DNA of 64,000 bases from Geojedonia litorea (GTDB lineage: Bacteria > Bacteroidota > Bacteroidia > Flavobacteriales > Flavobacteriaceae): NCBI RefSeq assembly GCF_042654525.1, contig NZ_JBHSGP010000014.1, positions 682,001 to 746,000 of the forward strand, read 5' to 3'. Shown here piece after piece: positions 24,806 to 33,658 of this stretch; positions within the stretch are counted from its first letter, which is position 1, and every line of letters begins with the position of its first letter. Below the pieces are notes generated by a model. The model saw nothing but the letters and a program-made list of their open reading frames with translations. It searched no databases and was not told where the DNA came from. A program made the position numbers and the translations under genes.

Positions 24806-26307
24806 TGCTATCAATAAAATCTGCACTGGCTATACCTTTTGCAAAACGAATAAGGAAATCGGTTTTAAAATGGGCCAATAACCCTATTGAAACACAAGAG
24901 AAAGTGTTCCAAAACTTAATAAGCGAGGGAGCGGCAACAGTTTTTGGCAAGGATCATGATTTTGTGAGCATCAACTCCTATGGCGATTTTGTAAAACGCG
25001 TTCCAGTGCGTGATTATGAAGATTTAAGACCGTATGTAGAGCGGTCTGTAAATGGAGAAGAACACATTTTATGGAAAGGCAAACCTTTGTATTTCGCCAA
25101 AACTTCAGGAACAACTTCTGGCTCCAAATACATACCGATTACTAAAGAAAGCATGCCTACCCATGTTGAAGCCGCTCGCAATGCTATTTTGATGTACATC
25201 GCCGAAACTGGGAACAGCAAATTTGTGGATGGTAAAATGATTTTTCTTCAAGGAAGTCCAATTTTAGAGCAAAAGAACGGCATTCAATTTGGAAGGCTTT
25301 CAGGCATAGTTGCCCATTATGTGCCTAAATATCTTCAAAAAAACAGAATGCCATCCTGGGAAACAAATTGTATAGACGATTGGGAAACCAAAGTAGATGC
25401 TATTGTAAAAGAAACACTCCCGGAGAATATGACGGTCATTTCTGGTATACCATCTTGGGTACAAATGTATTTTGAAAAAATTCAACAAAAGACAGGAAAA
25501 AATGTTGGTGATGTGTTCAAGAATTTCAACCTGTTCATTTTTGGTGGTGTTAATTACGAACCCTACAGAGCAAAGTTTGAAAACCTTATTGGCCGAAAGG
25601 TGGACAGTATTGAGTTATACCCAGCAAGCGAGGGTTTTTTTGCATTTCAGGATAAACAAAATGAGCGTGGAATGTTGTTGCAGTTGAATTCAGGCATTTT
25701 CTATGAATTTATAAAAGCCGATGAATATTTTGATAACAACCCAAGGCGTTTAACTTTAAAGGATGTACAGTTAGGGGTTAATTATGTAATGATTGTGTCT
25801 ACAACAGCTGGCCTATGGGCCTACAATTTAGGCGATACTGTCGAATTTACGTCTTTTAAACCCTATCGCGTTATAGTTTCTGGGCGCATAAAACATTTTA
25901 TTTCAGCTTTTGGGGAACACGTCATTGGGAAAGAAGTAGAACAGGCACTTCAAGAAGCAACGTTTGACACAAATATTAGAGTAACCGAATTTACAGTAGC
26001 CCCACAAATTAATCCTAAAGAAGGACTGCCCTACCATGAATGGTTCATAGAATTTGAAAATGAACCAGAAAACATGGCTGCTTTAGCAAATGAATTAGAT
26101 CAGTCACTTCAAAAACAAAATAGTTATTATTTTGATTTAATTAAGGGGAATGTTCTGCAAACTTTAAAAATAACCCCAGTTATACCTCTTGGATTTCAGA
26201 CTTACATGAAATCCATTGGAAAATTAGGTGGGCAGAATAAAATACCTAGACTTTCAAATGATCGTAAAATTGCTGATGCTTTATCAGAGTTAAAATTGGT
26301 TAAATAG
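24805..26307 (+). CDS. GH3 auxin-responsive promoter family protein
   Basis: A 500-residue member of the GH3 superfamily of acyl-adenylate-forming enzymes, which in plants conjugate amino acids to acyl acids. The ATP-binding loop is visible as AKTSGTTSGSKYIPIT near residues 95-110. The second nucleotide contacts appear in ELYPASEGFFAFQ near 270 and in AYNLGDTVEF near 344. A C-terminal domain containing GKLGGQNKIPRL is typical of bacterial members. Function in Bacteroidota is not established; acyl-amide formation is a family-level expectation. Translationally coupled to the upstream M23 peptidase. Confidence 0.9.
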   Translation: MLSIKSALAIPFAKRIRKSVLKWANNPIETQEKVFQNLISEGAATVFGKDHDFVSINSYGDFVKRVPVRDYEDLRPYVERSVNGEEHILWKGKPLYFAKTSGTTSGSKYIPITKESMPTHVEAARNAILMYIAETGNSKFVDGKMIFLQGSPILEQKNGIQFGRLSGIVAHYVPKYLQKNRMPSWETNCIDDWETKVDAIVKETLPENMTVISGIPSWVQMYFEKIQQKTGKNVGDVFKNFNLFIFGGVNYEPYRAKFENLIGRKVDSIELYPASEGFFAFQDKQNERGMLLQLNSGIFYEFIKADEYFDNNPRRLTLKDVQLGVNYVMIVSTTAGLWAYNLGDTVEFTSFKPYRVIVSGRIKHFISAFGEHVIGKEVEQALQEATFDTNIRVTEFTVAPQINPKEGLPYHEWFIEFENEPENMAALANELDQSLQKQNSYYFDLIKGNVLQTLKITPVIPLGFQTYMKSIGKLGGQNKIPRLSNDRKIADALSELKLVK

Positions 26308-26310
26308 TAT

Positions 26311-26318
26311 TATCTTTG
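26311..26318 (+). promoter_or_regulatory. Probable -7 element of the DUF6909/polysaccharide operon
   Basis: TATCTTTG fits TAnnTTTG and lies 17 bases before the DUF6909 start codon. The nearest TTG (26296-26298) is only 12 bases upstream, so the -33 element is uncertain. Confidence 0.45.
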
Positions 26319-26335
26319 CTCGTCAAATACACTAT

Positions 26336-28024
26336 ATGAACAAAAAGAAACACCATGAAAGAACAAGGGCTCAAGAGAGCTCTAATGCCATAGAAAGAAT
26401 GTACATCACCATGCGGCATTTGTTTAATCGTGGGTTTTATAAACCAATGGGAGTTTCGGGAGAGACATTAAGAGAGGCCTTATTACTCTTGCGCCCTGAA
26501 ATATACGGTTCAATAGCAGAAGAAAAAGCGGAGTTAGAAGGTCTTCTTTATGTTATTGATAGACTACCCAAGGGTATTGAAGAATGTTCTTTCATCAATT
26601 TAACTAGTGATGAAGGCTATGCCAATTCGCACTTTAAACCTATTATCCCTCCAAAACGAAGACGCAACTGCTATCGCATAGATGATGAGCAGATGAATAT
26701 TGAAATCACAAGAGGGCGATCTGAAATCTATGATATTTTAACCCATTTAACGTTTCTTTTTGTTGAATCCCATAAAATCAGCAAGCGTGTTCTCATTGAT
26801 GACATTGGAAACACAACTCGAGATTGGGTAAAATTGGAAAAGGCAGTATTGGCAGCAGAAGAGCTTACACAACCAGAACGCGAAATAGCCATTACCCATA
26901 CGGCCAATATTTTAGGGAGAACGTTTAATGAACTTACTGAAGCCCATAAAAAGTTCACATCTACTTCCCACCCAGACCGATTGCTTCATATCATTTATTG
27001 GTTAGGAAAATTGGCAATTGAGGAAGTCATCAACAATAAAAAACGTACTGTGACCTTTAGCCCAGTATTAAGGGAACGATTAGGCCATCACATTCATGGC
27101 GAAATATGGGCGGATCACATCAAAGACGTACTTTATAAAAATAATTTATTAGAACGCCCAATACATGTAATTAGTGCCAATATGCATAGTGTTATGAATT
27201 CTGTTTTTGCATCAAACGCCCTAAAAAGTTTGAAACCTAAAAAGGATATGTTTCAAATTTATGAGGCTTTAAGCCAAAAGGACAACGAAGCATTGAGAAA
27301 AAAGGTAGTCAAAGAGGCGACACAAAAAGGGATGATTTATATCGAAGATCAGTCTGGGACTAACATTGATGTTCAAATTTTTGATACTGCGAAAATCGAT
27401 TTCTCAAAAACAGATATTAATGTCAGTGAGAAGTTTAGCACTTCAGAAAAACCTGTTATATTCGTAATGGATTATGCTTTTGGTGAACAAGCCTATGAAA
27501 CTATTGATGAGCTGTTGAAACCTATCAAGGTCAATGGCAAAAAAACGCATCTTAATGTAGAATCGATATCTATAATGGGAAAGGCAGGTATTTTAGAAGG
27601 AGGCAAAGGAGACATTATGATCCCTTCTGCACATATTTTTGAAGGTACCGCAGATAATTATCCTTTTACAAATGAGCTTTCAAAAGCTGATTTAGAAGGA
27701 CAAGGAGTTGCTGTTTGTGAGGGCTCTATGATTACAGTTTTAGGAACATCTCTCCAGAATAAAGAAATCCTAAAATTTTTCTTTAATTCTACATGGAATG
27801 TAATAGGACTAGAAATGGAAGGAGCACATTACCAAAAAGCAATACAGGCCGCATCAAAAGTTAGAGGAAGCATAAGGTCTGATGTAAAGGTTAGATATGC
27901 TTATTACGCGAGTGATAATCCTTTAGAGACAGGGAGCACTTTGGCATCTGGGGGTCTTGGGACTTCTGGAGTTAAACCCACCTATTTAATAACAAGAAAA
28001 ATATTACAACAAATATTTAATTAA
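26336..28024 (+). CDS. DUF6909 family protein with phosphorylase-like C-terminal half
   Basis: A 562-residue soluble protein belonging, by memory, to DUF6909 of Bacteroidota. The N-terminal half is helical (for example LTHLTFLFVESHKISKR near 138). The C-terminal third (about 365-555) contains stretches such as SIMGKAGILEGGKGDIMIPSAH and GLEMEGAHYQKAI, which resemble the core and the GxEME substrate-binding motif of purine nucleoside phosphorylase/nucleosidase folds. A nucleoside- or nucleotide-cleaving activity is an inference, not shown. It is the first gene of the polysaccharide block, 12 bp before the Wzz-like gene. Confidence 0.7.
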   Translation: MNKKKHHERTRAQESSNAIERMYITMRHLFNRGFYKPMGVSGETLREALLLLRPEIYGSIAEEKAELEGLLYVIDRLPKGIEECSFINLTSDEGYANSHFKPIIPPKRRRNCYRIDDEQMNIEITRGRSEIYDILTHLTFLFVESHKISKRVLIDDIGNTTRDWVKLEKAVLAAEELTQPEREIAITHTANILGRTFNELTEAHKKFTSTSHPDRLLHIIYWLGKLAIEEVINNKKRTVTFSPVLRERLGHHIHGEIWADHIKDVLYKNNLLERPIHVISANMHSVMNSVFASNALKSLKPKKDMFQIYEALSQKDNEALRKKVVKEATQKGMIYIEDQSGTNIDVQIFDTAKIDFSKTDINVSEKFSTSEKPVIFVMDYAFGEQAYETIDELLKPIKVNGKKTHLNVESISIMGKAGILEGGKGDIMIPSAHIFEGTADNYPFTNELSKADLEGQGVAVCEGSMITVLGTSLQNKEILKFFFNSTWNVIGLEMEGAHYQKAIQAASKVRGSIRSDVKVRYAYYASDNPLETGSTLASGGLGTSGVKPTYLITRKILQQIFN

Positions 28025-28036
28025 TAAATTACCGTT

Positions 28037-29110
28037 ATGAGTAAGAATTTACCAGAGCCGAATAATTCAGAGGAAGTTGATTTAGGACAATTGTTCAAAT
28101 TAATAGGTAATGCTTTTGAAAGATTTTTTAAGTTTTTCGGACGTATTTTTTACAGCCTATTTTTAGCCTTTGTATGGCTCGTTTTTTTCTTTAAAAAGCA
28201 TGTAATTATTATAGTAGTTGCAGCCGTTTTAGGTTTAGTCGTTGGATTCGTTAAAGAGAAATTTTCAAATCCAATTTATCAATCGTCAGTAATTGTAAAA
28301 CAGAACTACAATACAGGAAAAAATCTCTACAATTTAATAAGTTACTATAACGAGTTAATTGACGCGAGAGATAAGTCAACTGTGGCAGAAGCTTTGGGTG
28401 TTACCATGGATGTAGCAAATGAATTAGTATCAATTGAGATTGAGCCTATAATAACAGAGAATCAAATGGTCAAAAACTATGACTATTATAAAAGAGGGCT
28501 AGACTCTGTTTTAGGATCGATTTTTAGTTATGAATCCTACGTTGAAAATACTGACCCTACTGAATTTGTTGAGCAACAAATAAAAATTAAAGCCAAGCAT
28601 AATTTTAATACAACTCTTATATTTAACAATATTGTTAACAATATCAATCAAACGGAATATTTTAAGAGAGAAAACGAAAAAGATCTTTTAGAACTTAATA
28701 ATAGAGAGCTTGCTTTGAAGCAGGCGCTAATAAAGTCTGATTCTTTACAAAAAATGTACAAGCGAGTTTTGGAGATGTCAAAAGAGGATACTAAAGGATC
28801 TCAAACTAGTATAACTATTGAAGGGTCTGACCAAATCGATAAAACCAAAGAGTTTGAATTGTATAAAAGCGAAATCGAAATTAGAAGAGAATTAGTTGAA
28901 ATAGAAAGAAATAAGCAAGATAGAAGTCAAATTTTAGAGATAATAACAAGCTCCCAAGAAAGAGGAGTGGTTAGTAAGGATATTGAAATTTTTGGAATAA
29001 CCGTAGGTCTTACGCAATTTTTTATGCTCTTATTTGTTTCAATCACAATATTAGTGCTAATGGGACTTCAATTTCTTAAATACCTTGAGCGCTTTAAAGA
29101 AGAGATTTAA
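28037..29110 (+). CDS. Wzz-like polysaccharide chain-length determinant protein
   Basis: A 357-residue inner-membrane protein with the Wzz/PCP layout. A cytoplasmic start and one or two hydrophobic segments (about 35-75, with KKHVIIIVVAAVLGLVVGF as the main membrane helix) are followed by a large periplasmic, partly coiled-coil region (about 80-320). A C-terminal membrane helix covers about 325-347. It has no tyrosine-kinase domain. Such proteins set O-antigen or capsule chain length together with Wzy and Wzx, which are found further downstream. It is followed after two bases by rfbB, indicating one operon with dTDP-rhamnose synthesis. Confidence 0.75.
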   Translation: MSKNLPEPNNSEEVDLGQLFKLIGNAFERFFKFFGRIFYSLFLAFVWLVFFFKKHVIIIVVAAVLGLVVGFVKEKFSNPIYQSSVIVKQNYNTGKNLYNLISYYNELIDARDKSTVAEALGVTMDVANELVSIEIEPIITENQMVKNYDYYKRGLDSVLGSIFSYESYVENTDPTEFVEQQIKIKAKHNFNTTLIFNNIVNNINQTEYFKRENEKDLLELNNRELALKQALIKSDSLQKMYKRVLEMSKEDTKGSQTSITIEGSDQIDKTKEFELYKSEIEIRRELVEIERNKQDRSQILEIITSSQERGVVSKDIEIFGITVGLTQFFMLLFVSITILVLMGLQFLKYLERFKEEI

Positions 29111-29112
29111 TC

Positions 29113-30120
29113 ATGACAATTTTAATTACAGGAGGTGCAGGCTTTATAGGCTCTAATTTTGTTGAGTTTTATCTTGAAAGCCATCCTGAAATTAATATTG
29201 TCAATTTAGATAAGCTCACTTATGCTGGTGAGCTTTCAAATTTAAATTTAGCTAGTACTTATTCAAATTATACATTCGTTCAAGGGGATATTTGTAACAG
29301 ATCGTTAGTTGAAAGTCTTTTTGAGAAACATAAGTTTAATGGAGTGATCCATTTTGCTGCTGAATCACATGTCGATAATTCCATAAACAATCCAAATGCA
29401 TTTATACAAACCAATGTTTTTGGCACATTCAACCTTTTAGATGTTGCAAAAGATAATTGGATGGATGGTCCACATTATGTCAAGAACGGATGTGAAAACA
29501 ATCGATTTCTTCATATTTCTACAGATGAGGTTTACGGAACATTAGGCCGAGAAGGTCTGTTTGTTGAACAAACGCCTTACGCTCCCAATAGTCCTTACAG
29601 CGCCTCAAAGGCCTCGTCAGATTTTTTTGTCAGGAGTTATTTTCATACTTACGGATTAAATGTAGTTACCACTAATTGCTCAAATAATTATGGCCCCAAA
29701 CAGCATGATGAAAAGCTTATTCCAACTATAATTAGAAAGGCGATTGCGGGTGAACCAATTCCAATTTATGGTGATGGATCAAATATTAGGGATTGGCTTT
29801 ATGTATTGGATCATTGCAAGGGAATAGATTTGGCATTTCGTAATGGTACAGCGGGAGAAACTTACAATATAGGAGGCAAAAATGAACGCACTAATCTTTA
29901 TATAGCAAATACCATTTGCGGTATATTAGATGAATTGAAACCAAAAAAAAGCTCCTATAAAGAACAAATCACTTTTGTAAACGATAGACCAGGTCATGAT
30001 TTCAGATATGCTATTGACGCTTCTAAAATTGAGAAAGAGCTTGGATGGAAAGCCAATGAAAGTTTTGAAACGGGAATAATAAAAACCGTAAATTGGTACA
30101 TCGAAAAATACAAACAATAA
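29113..30120 (+). CDS. rfbB: dTDP-glucose 4,6-dehydratase
   Basis: RfbB (RmlB), 335 residues, an NAD-dependent extended short-chain dehydrogenase that converts dTDP-glucose to dTDP-4-keto-6-deoxyglucose. The Rossmann motif TGGAGFIG is at residues 6-13, STDEVYG is near 135-141, the catalytic YxxxK is YSASK near 160, and the conserved NCSNNYGPKQ is near 197. Length is typical. The stop codon overlaps the rfbA start by one base (TAATG). It is the second step of dTDP-L-rhamnose synthesis. Confidence 0.97.
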   Translation: MTILITGGAGFIGSNFVEFYLESHPEINIVNLDKLTYAGELSNLNLASTYSNYTFVQGDICNRSLVESLFEKHKFNGVIHFAAESHVDNSINNPNAFIQTNVFGTFNLLDVAKDNWMDGPHYVKNGCENNRFLHISTDEVYGTLGREGLFVEQTPYAPNSPYSASKASSDFFVRSYFHTYGLNVVTTNCSNNYGPKQHDEKLIPTIIRKAIAGEPIPIYGDGSNIRDWLYVLDHCKGIDLAFRNGTAGETYNIGGKNERTNLYIANTICGILDELKPKKSSYKEQITFVNDRPGHDFRYAIDASKIEKELGWKANESFETGIIKTVNWYIEKYKQ

Positions 30121-30977
30121 TGAAAGGTATAATTCTAGCAGGTGGTTCTGGGACAAGACTTCATCCATTGACAAAAGTGCTTAGTAAGCAGCTTATGCCT
30201 GTTTATGATAAGCCAATGATCTATTATCCTATTACCACACTTATGTCTGCAGGAATAAAGGAAATACTAATCATTTCTACATCGAAAGACACGCCTAGAT
30301 TCAGGGAACTTCTCGGAAATGGAAGTGAATATGGATGTAAATTCGAGTATGCTGTTCAGGAACAACCTAATGGTTTGGCTGAAGCCTTTATTATTGGCGA
30401 AGCATTCATAGGGAATGATAGCGTAGCGCTGATTTTAGGAGATAATATTTTTTATGGGTCGGGTTTAGATCAAACTTTAAAAGCAATAAATAACCCAGAT
30501 GGTGGAGTTATTTTTGCCTATCACGTTCATGATCCACAACGTTATGGTGTAGTTGAATTTGATGAGGATAACAAGGCTATTTCTATTGAAGAAAAACCTA
30601 AACAGCCCAAATCAAATTATGCTGTTCCTGGAATTTATTTCTATGATAATAAGGTTATTAGGATTGCAAAAAACATCAAGCCTAGTAGTAGAGGTGAACT
30701 TGAAATAACAGACGTCAATAAAGCCTATTTAGAGCAGGGAAAGCTACATGTTCAAATACTTGATAAAGGCACAGCGTGGTTAGACACAGGAACTTTTCAG
30801 TCACTAATGCAAGCATCACAATTTGTTCAGGTTATTGAAGAACGACAAGGCCTTAAAATTGGTTGTATTGAAGAAATGGCCTATAGAATGGGATATATCA
30901 ATAGGGCTCAATTAAATGAACTGGCCAAACCATTACTTAAAAGTGGTTATGGACAATATCTTCAGCAAATTAAATAA
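30120..30977 (+). CDS. rfbA: Glucose-1-phosphate thymidylyltransferase
   Basis: RfbA (RmlA), about 285 residues, which forms dTDP-glucose from dTTP and glucose-1-phosphate. The nucleotidyltransferase signature is MKGIILAGGSGTRLHPLT at the very N-terminus, with EKPKQPKSNYAVPGIYF near 160 and the family-typical GTAWLDTGT near 220. I chose the ATG at 30120 (one-base overlap with rfbB). An upstream in-frame ATG at 30093 would add nine residues before the conserved start and is unlikely. It is the first step of dTDP-rhamnose synthesis, with rfbC two bases downstream. Confidence 0.97.
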   Translation: MKGIILAGGSGTRLHPLTKVLSKQLMPVYDKPMIYYPITTLMSAGIKEILIISTSKDTPRFRELLGNGSEYGCKFEYAVQEQPNGLAEAFIIGEAFIGNDSVALILGDNIFYGSGLDQTLKAINNPDGGVIFAYHVHDPQRYGVVEFDEDNKAISIEEKPKQPKSNYAVPGIYFYDNKVIRIAKNIKPSSRGELEITDVNKAYLEQGKLHVQILDKGTAWLDTGTFQSLMQASQFVQVIEERQGLKIGCIEEMAYRMGYINRAQLNELAKPLLKSGYGQYLQQIK

Positions 30978-30979
30978 TA

Positions 30980-31525
30980 ATGACCATACAACAAACACCA
31001 TTAAAAGATTGTGTTATTGTAACCCCGAAGGTTTTTAGGGATTCTAGAGGGAGTTTTCTGGAAAGCTTTAATCAGAAAGCATTTTATGGGGCAACGGAAT
31101 TGCCAGTTGATTTTGTCCAAGATAATTTATCAACATCTTCTAAAGGCGTTTTACGAGGCTTGCATTTTCAAACGGGAAATTATGCCCAAGCAAAATTAGT
31201 TAGTGTACTAAAAGGTAGTGTTCTCGATGTTTGTGTAGATTTGAGAAGAGATTCAAAAACTTTTGGAGAGCACTTTTCTATAAAGTTGGATGATAAAACC
31301 AAAACCCAACTCTTTGTTCCTAAAGGTTTTGCTCATGGTTTTTTGGTTTTAGAGGACGAAACCATTTTCAGCTATAAATGTGACAATTATTACAATAAGG
31401 AAGCCGAATCCGGGATAATTTATAATGATCCTTACCTGAATATAAATTGGGGTATTTCTGAAAGCGAACTTATTCTTTCTGAAAAAGACAAGCAGCTACC
31501 AACATTTGAAAGTTTGTTCAAATGA
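30980..31525 (+). CDS. rfbC: dTDP-4-dehydrorhamnose 3,5-epimerase
   Basis: RfbC (RmlC), 181 residues, a cupin-fold epimerase acting on dTDP-4-keto-6-deoxyglucose. Diagnostic stretches are FVQDNLSTSSKGVLRGLHFQ (about 45-64, containing the catalytic His in GLHFQ), KLVSVLKGSVLDVCVDLR, and FVPKGFAHGFLVLED near 112. Length is normal. It overlaps rfbD by four bases (ATGA), showing coupled translation within rfbBACD. Confidence 0.97.
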   Translation: MTIQQTPLKDCVIVTPKVFRDSRGSFLESFNQKAFYGATELPVDFVQDNLSTSSKGVLRGLHFQTGNYAQAKLVSVLKGSVLDVCVDLRRDSKTFGEHFSIKLDDKTKTQLFVPKGFAHGFLVLEDETIFSYKCDNYYNKEAESGIIYNDPYLNINWGISESELILSEKDKQLPTFESLFK

Positions 31526-32391
31526 AAACCAAGATTCTTATTACTGGAGCAACAGGACAATTGGGGCAAACCATTAGAGAATTGTATGCTAGAGACTCTA
31601 GTTATAAAATCATGTTCGCATCAAAAGCAGATTTAGATATTACAGATGCCCTTGCTGTGCAAAAATATTTCTATGAGCATCGATTTGATTATTGTGTAAA
31701 CTGTGCGGCTTATACCAATGTTGAACAATCAGAAGACTTTCCAGAATTGGCCTTTAAAGTTAACGCCGAAGCAGTTAAGAATTTAGCTCAAGTCTGTGAA
31801 ATTAATAACACTGTTTTAATCCATATTTCAACAGATTATGTATTTGATGGGGAAAAGGAATCTCCTTACAATGAAACAGACACGCCCAATCCGATAAATG
31901 TTTATGGAAAGTCAAAGGTTCAAGGAGAGCAGTTTATTCAAAACAATTCAACGAGATACTTTTTAGTTAGAACATCTTGGTTGTATTCAAAATACGGGCA
32001 TAATTTTTTAAAAACGATAGCGAAAAAGATTCAACATAAAGAATCACTAAAAATCACCACTTCACAAACTGGAACACCAACAAGCTGCACTACCCTTGCT
32101 GAATTTATCTTCAAATTAATTGAATCAAAAACTTCAAATTTCGGAATTTTTCATTTCACAGATATGGGACAGACCACTTGGTATCATTTTGCACTTCAAA
32201 TTTGTAAAAGCTTTACGGATTATAATTGCGATAGTATAGAAGCAATTAATTCATTTAATTCTAAAGCATTACGGCCAAAATATAGTATTTTAGACAATTC
32301 AAAGAGATTGAGGGTGTTGCAAAAGCAGCTAATATGGAAAGAATGCGTCGATAATACTGTTGCCCAATTAATCTCTGCTCCACAATCTTAA
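31522..32391 (+). CDS. rfbD: dTDP-4-dehydrorhamnose reductase
   Basis: RfbD (RmlD), 289 residues, which makes dTDP-L-rhamnose by NAD(P)H reduction of the 4-keto intermediate. The nucleotide motif is ITGATGQLGQ at residues 6-15, followed by CVNCAAYTNVEQSE near 57-70 and HISTDYVFDG near 97. The catalytic YxxxK is YGKSK near 129, and VRTSWLYS is near 149. It is the last gene of rfbBACD. A 64-bp gap with a -7-like element separates it from the sulfate-activation block. Confidence 0.96.
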   Translation: MKTKILITGATGQLGQTIRELYARDSSYKIMFASKADLDITDALAVQKYFYEHRFDYCVNCAAYTNVEQSEDFPELAFKVNAEAVKNLAQVCEINNTVLIHISTDYVFDGEKESPYNETDTPNPINVYGKSKVQGEQFIQNNSTRYFLVRTSWLYSKYGHNFLKTIAKKIQHKESLKITTSQTGTPTSCTTLAEFIFKLIESKTSNFGIFHFTDMGQTTWYHFALQICKSFTDYNCDSIEAINSFNSKALRPKYSILDNSKRLRVLQKQLIWKECVDNTVAQLISAPQS

Positions 32392-32431
32392 ATATTTGCC
32401 TACTAAATTAGTAGGATAATAAAAAAATAAT

Positions 32432-32439
32432 TAATTTTG
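32432..32439 (+). promoter_or_regulatory. Probable -7 element of the cysQ-cysN block
   Basis: TAATTTTG fits TAnnTTTG and lies 16 bases before the cysQ start. No TTG was found at the right upstream spacing. Confidence 0.4.
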
Positions 32440-32455
32440 GCAACTTCAATAGATT

Positions 32456-33250
32456 ATGGAAGAGCATTTAAATATTGCAATAAAAGCTGCTTTAAAAGCA
32501 GGTGAGGCTATTATGGAGGTCTATACTTCGGTAATTGAAGTAGAGTATAAAGATGATAAGTCACCTTTAACAGAAGCAGATAAAAGAGCAAATGATATTA
32601 TAAATTCGTATTTACGCCCAACAGGTATTCCTATTATTAGTGAGGAAAATAAACAAACAGATTTTCAAGTTAGAAAAAATTGGAGTACCTGTTGGGTAGT
32701 TGATCCTGTTGATGGTACAAAGGAATTTATAAAAAGAAATGGTGAATTTACAGTCAATATTGCCATGGTAATAAATGGCGAGCCTGTTTTAGGCGTCATC
32801 TATGTGCCAGCCACCAAAGTGCTTTATTTTGCGAAGGTATCAGATCATACAGCTTTTAAGGCAATTTTGACGTCACACGATACAAGTTTAAGTGATGTTT
32901 TAGGGAAGGCAGAACCATTACAACCTAAACCAGAAAATTCCAATCCGGTGCAAGTTGTTGGAAGTAGATCGCATATGAGCCAAGAAACGCTTGATTTTAT
33001 GGAATCTTTGAAACAATCCGGTAGAACCGTTGAAATTGTTTCAAAAGGGAGCTCATTAAAATTCTGTTTGGTTGCCGAGGGTAATGCCGATGTTTATCCT
33101 CGCTATGCGCCTACAATGGAATGGGATACTGCAGCAGGGCAAGCGATATGTAATGCCGTAGGAATAAATGTAATCTCAAAAGAAACGAATAAACCACTGC
33201 TTTATAACAAAGAAAATTTATTAAATCCATGGTTTTTGGTATCAAAATAA
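32456..33250 (+). CDS. cysQ: 3'(2'),5'-bisphosphate nucleotidase CysQ
   Basis: CysQ, 264 residues, of the inositol-monophosphatase superfamily, which hydrolyses PAP (the by-product of PAPS-dependent sulfate transfer) to AMP. The metal-binding motifs are EENK near 62-65 and DPVDGTKEFIKRNGEF near 83-98, and the second signature WDTAAGQAI is near 223-231. It is the lead gene of a sulfate-activation block and overlaps the DUF2061 start by one base (TAATG). Its presence with cysC implies PAPS is made and consumed, as needed for sulfotransferases or PAPS reduction. Confidence 0.94.
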   Translation: MEEHLNIAIKAALKAGEAIMEVYTSVIEVEYKDDKSPLTEADKRANDIINSYLRPTGIPIISEENKQTDFQVRKNWSTCWVVDPVDGTKEFIKRNGEFTVNIAMVINGEPVLGVIYVPATKVLYFAKVSDHTAFKAILTSHDTSLSDVLGKAEPLQPKPENSNPVQVVGSRSHMSQETLDFMESLKQSGRTVEIVSKGSSLKFCLVAEGNADVYPRYAPTMEWDTAAGQAICNAVGINVISKETNKPLLYNKENLLNPWFLVSK

Positions 33251-33657
33251 TGTCTGATAAATCCAGAAAAAGACATATCGCGAAGGCTATAACATGGAGA
33301 ATTGTGGGTACTCTAGACACTATGATTTTGTCATGGATTATTTCGGGCAACCCAATGACAGGTTTAAAAATTGGGTTAGCGGAGGTTACCACCAAAATGA
33401 TTTTATATTATTTTCATGAGAGAATTTGGTTTAGAACCCAAATCACAAACCCAAATAAACGTCATATTATAAAAACGATTACTTGGCGAATTCTTGGCAC
33501 TATTGACACGATTATTCTTGCTTGGATAATTTCAGGAGATCCTATGATTGGGTTAAAAATTGGACTTGTAGAAGTGTTAACTAAAATGTTGTTGTATTAT
33601 TTCCATGAAAGAATTTGGTATAAATTTGATTACGGTTTAGATCAGAGAAAAAATTGA
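33250..33657 (+). CDS. Tandem DUF2061 membrane protein
   Basis: A 135-residue protein made of two near-identical DUF2061 units (about residues 1-65 and 70-130). Each reads roughly RHIxKxITWRIxGTxDTxILxWIISGxPM, then GLKIGLxEVxTKMxLYYFHERIW, so the protein is an internal duplication. Each unit carries one or two short hydrophobic segments. DUF2061 proteins are usually encoded beside sulfate-activation genes, and the role is unknown. I chose the ATG at 33250 (MSDKSRKRH, one-base overlap with cysQ) over an upstream ATG at 33229. It is followed by cysC after one base. Confidence 0.9.
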   Translation: MSDKSRKRHIAKAITWRIVGTLDTMILSWIISGNPMTGLKIGLAEVTTKMILYYFHERIWFRTQITNPNKRHIIKTITWRILGTIDTIILAWIISGDPMIGLKIGLVEVLTKMLLYYFHERIWYKFDYGLDQRKN

Positions 33658-33658
33658 T

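Noticed and set aside
30093..30119. Longer start for rfbA at 30093
   Set aside because: The nine extra residues precede the conserved MKGIILAGGSGTR start, and the ATG at 30120 makes a typical one-base overlap with the rfbB stop.
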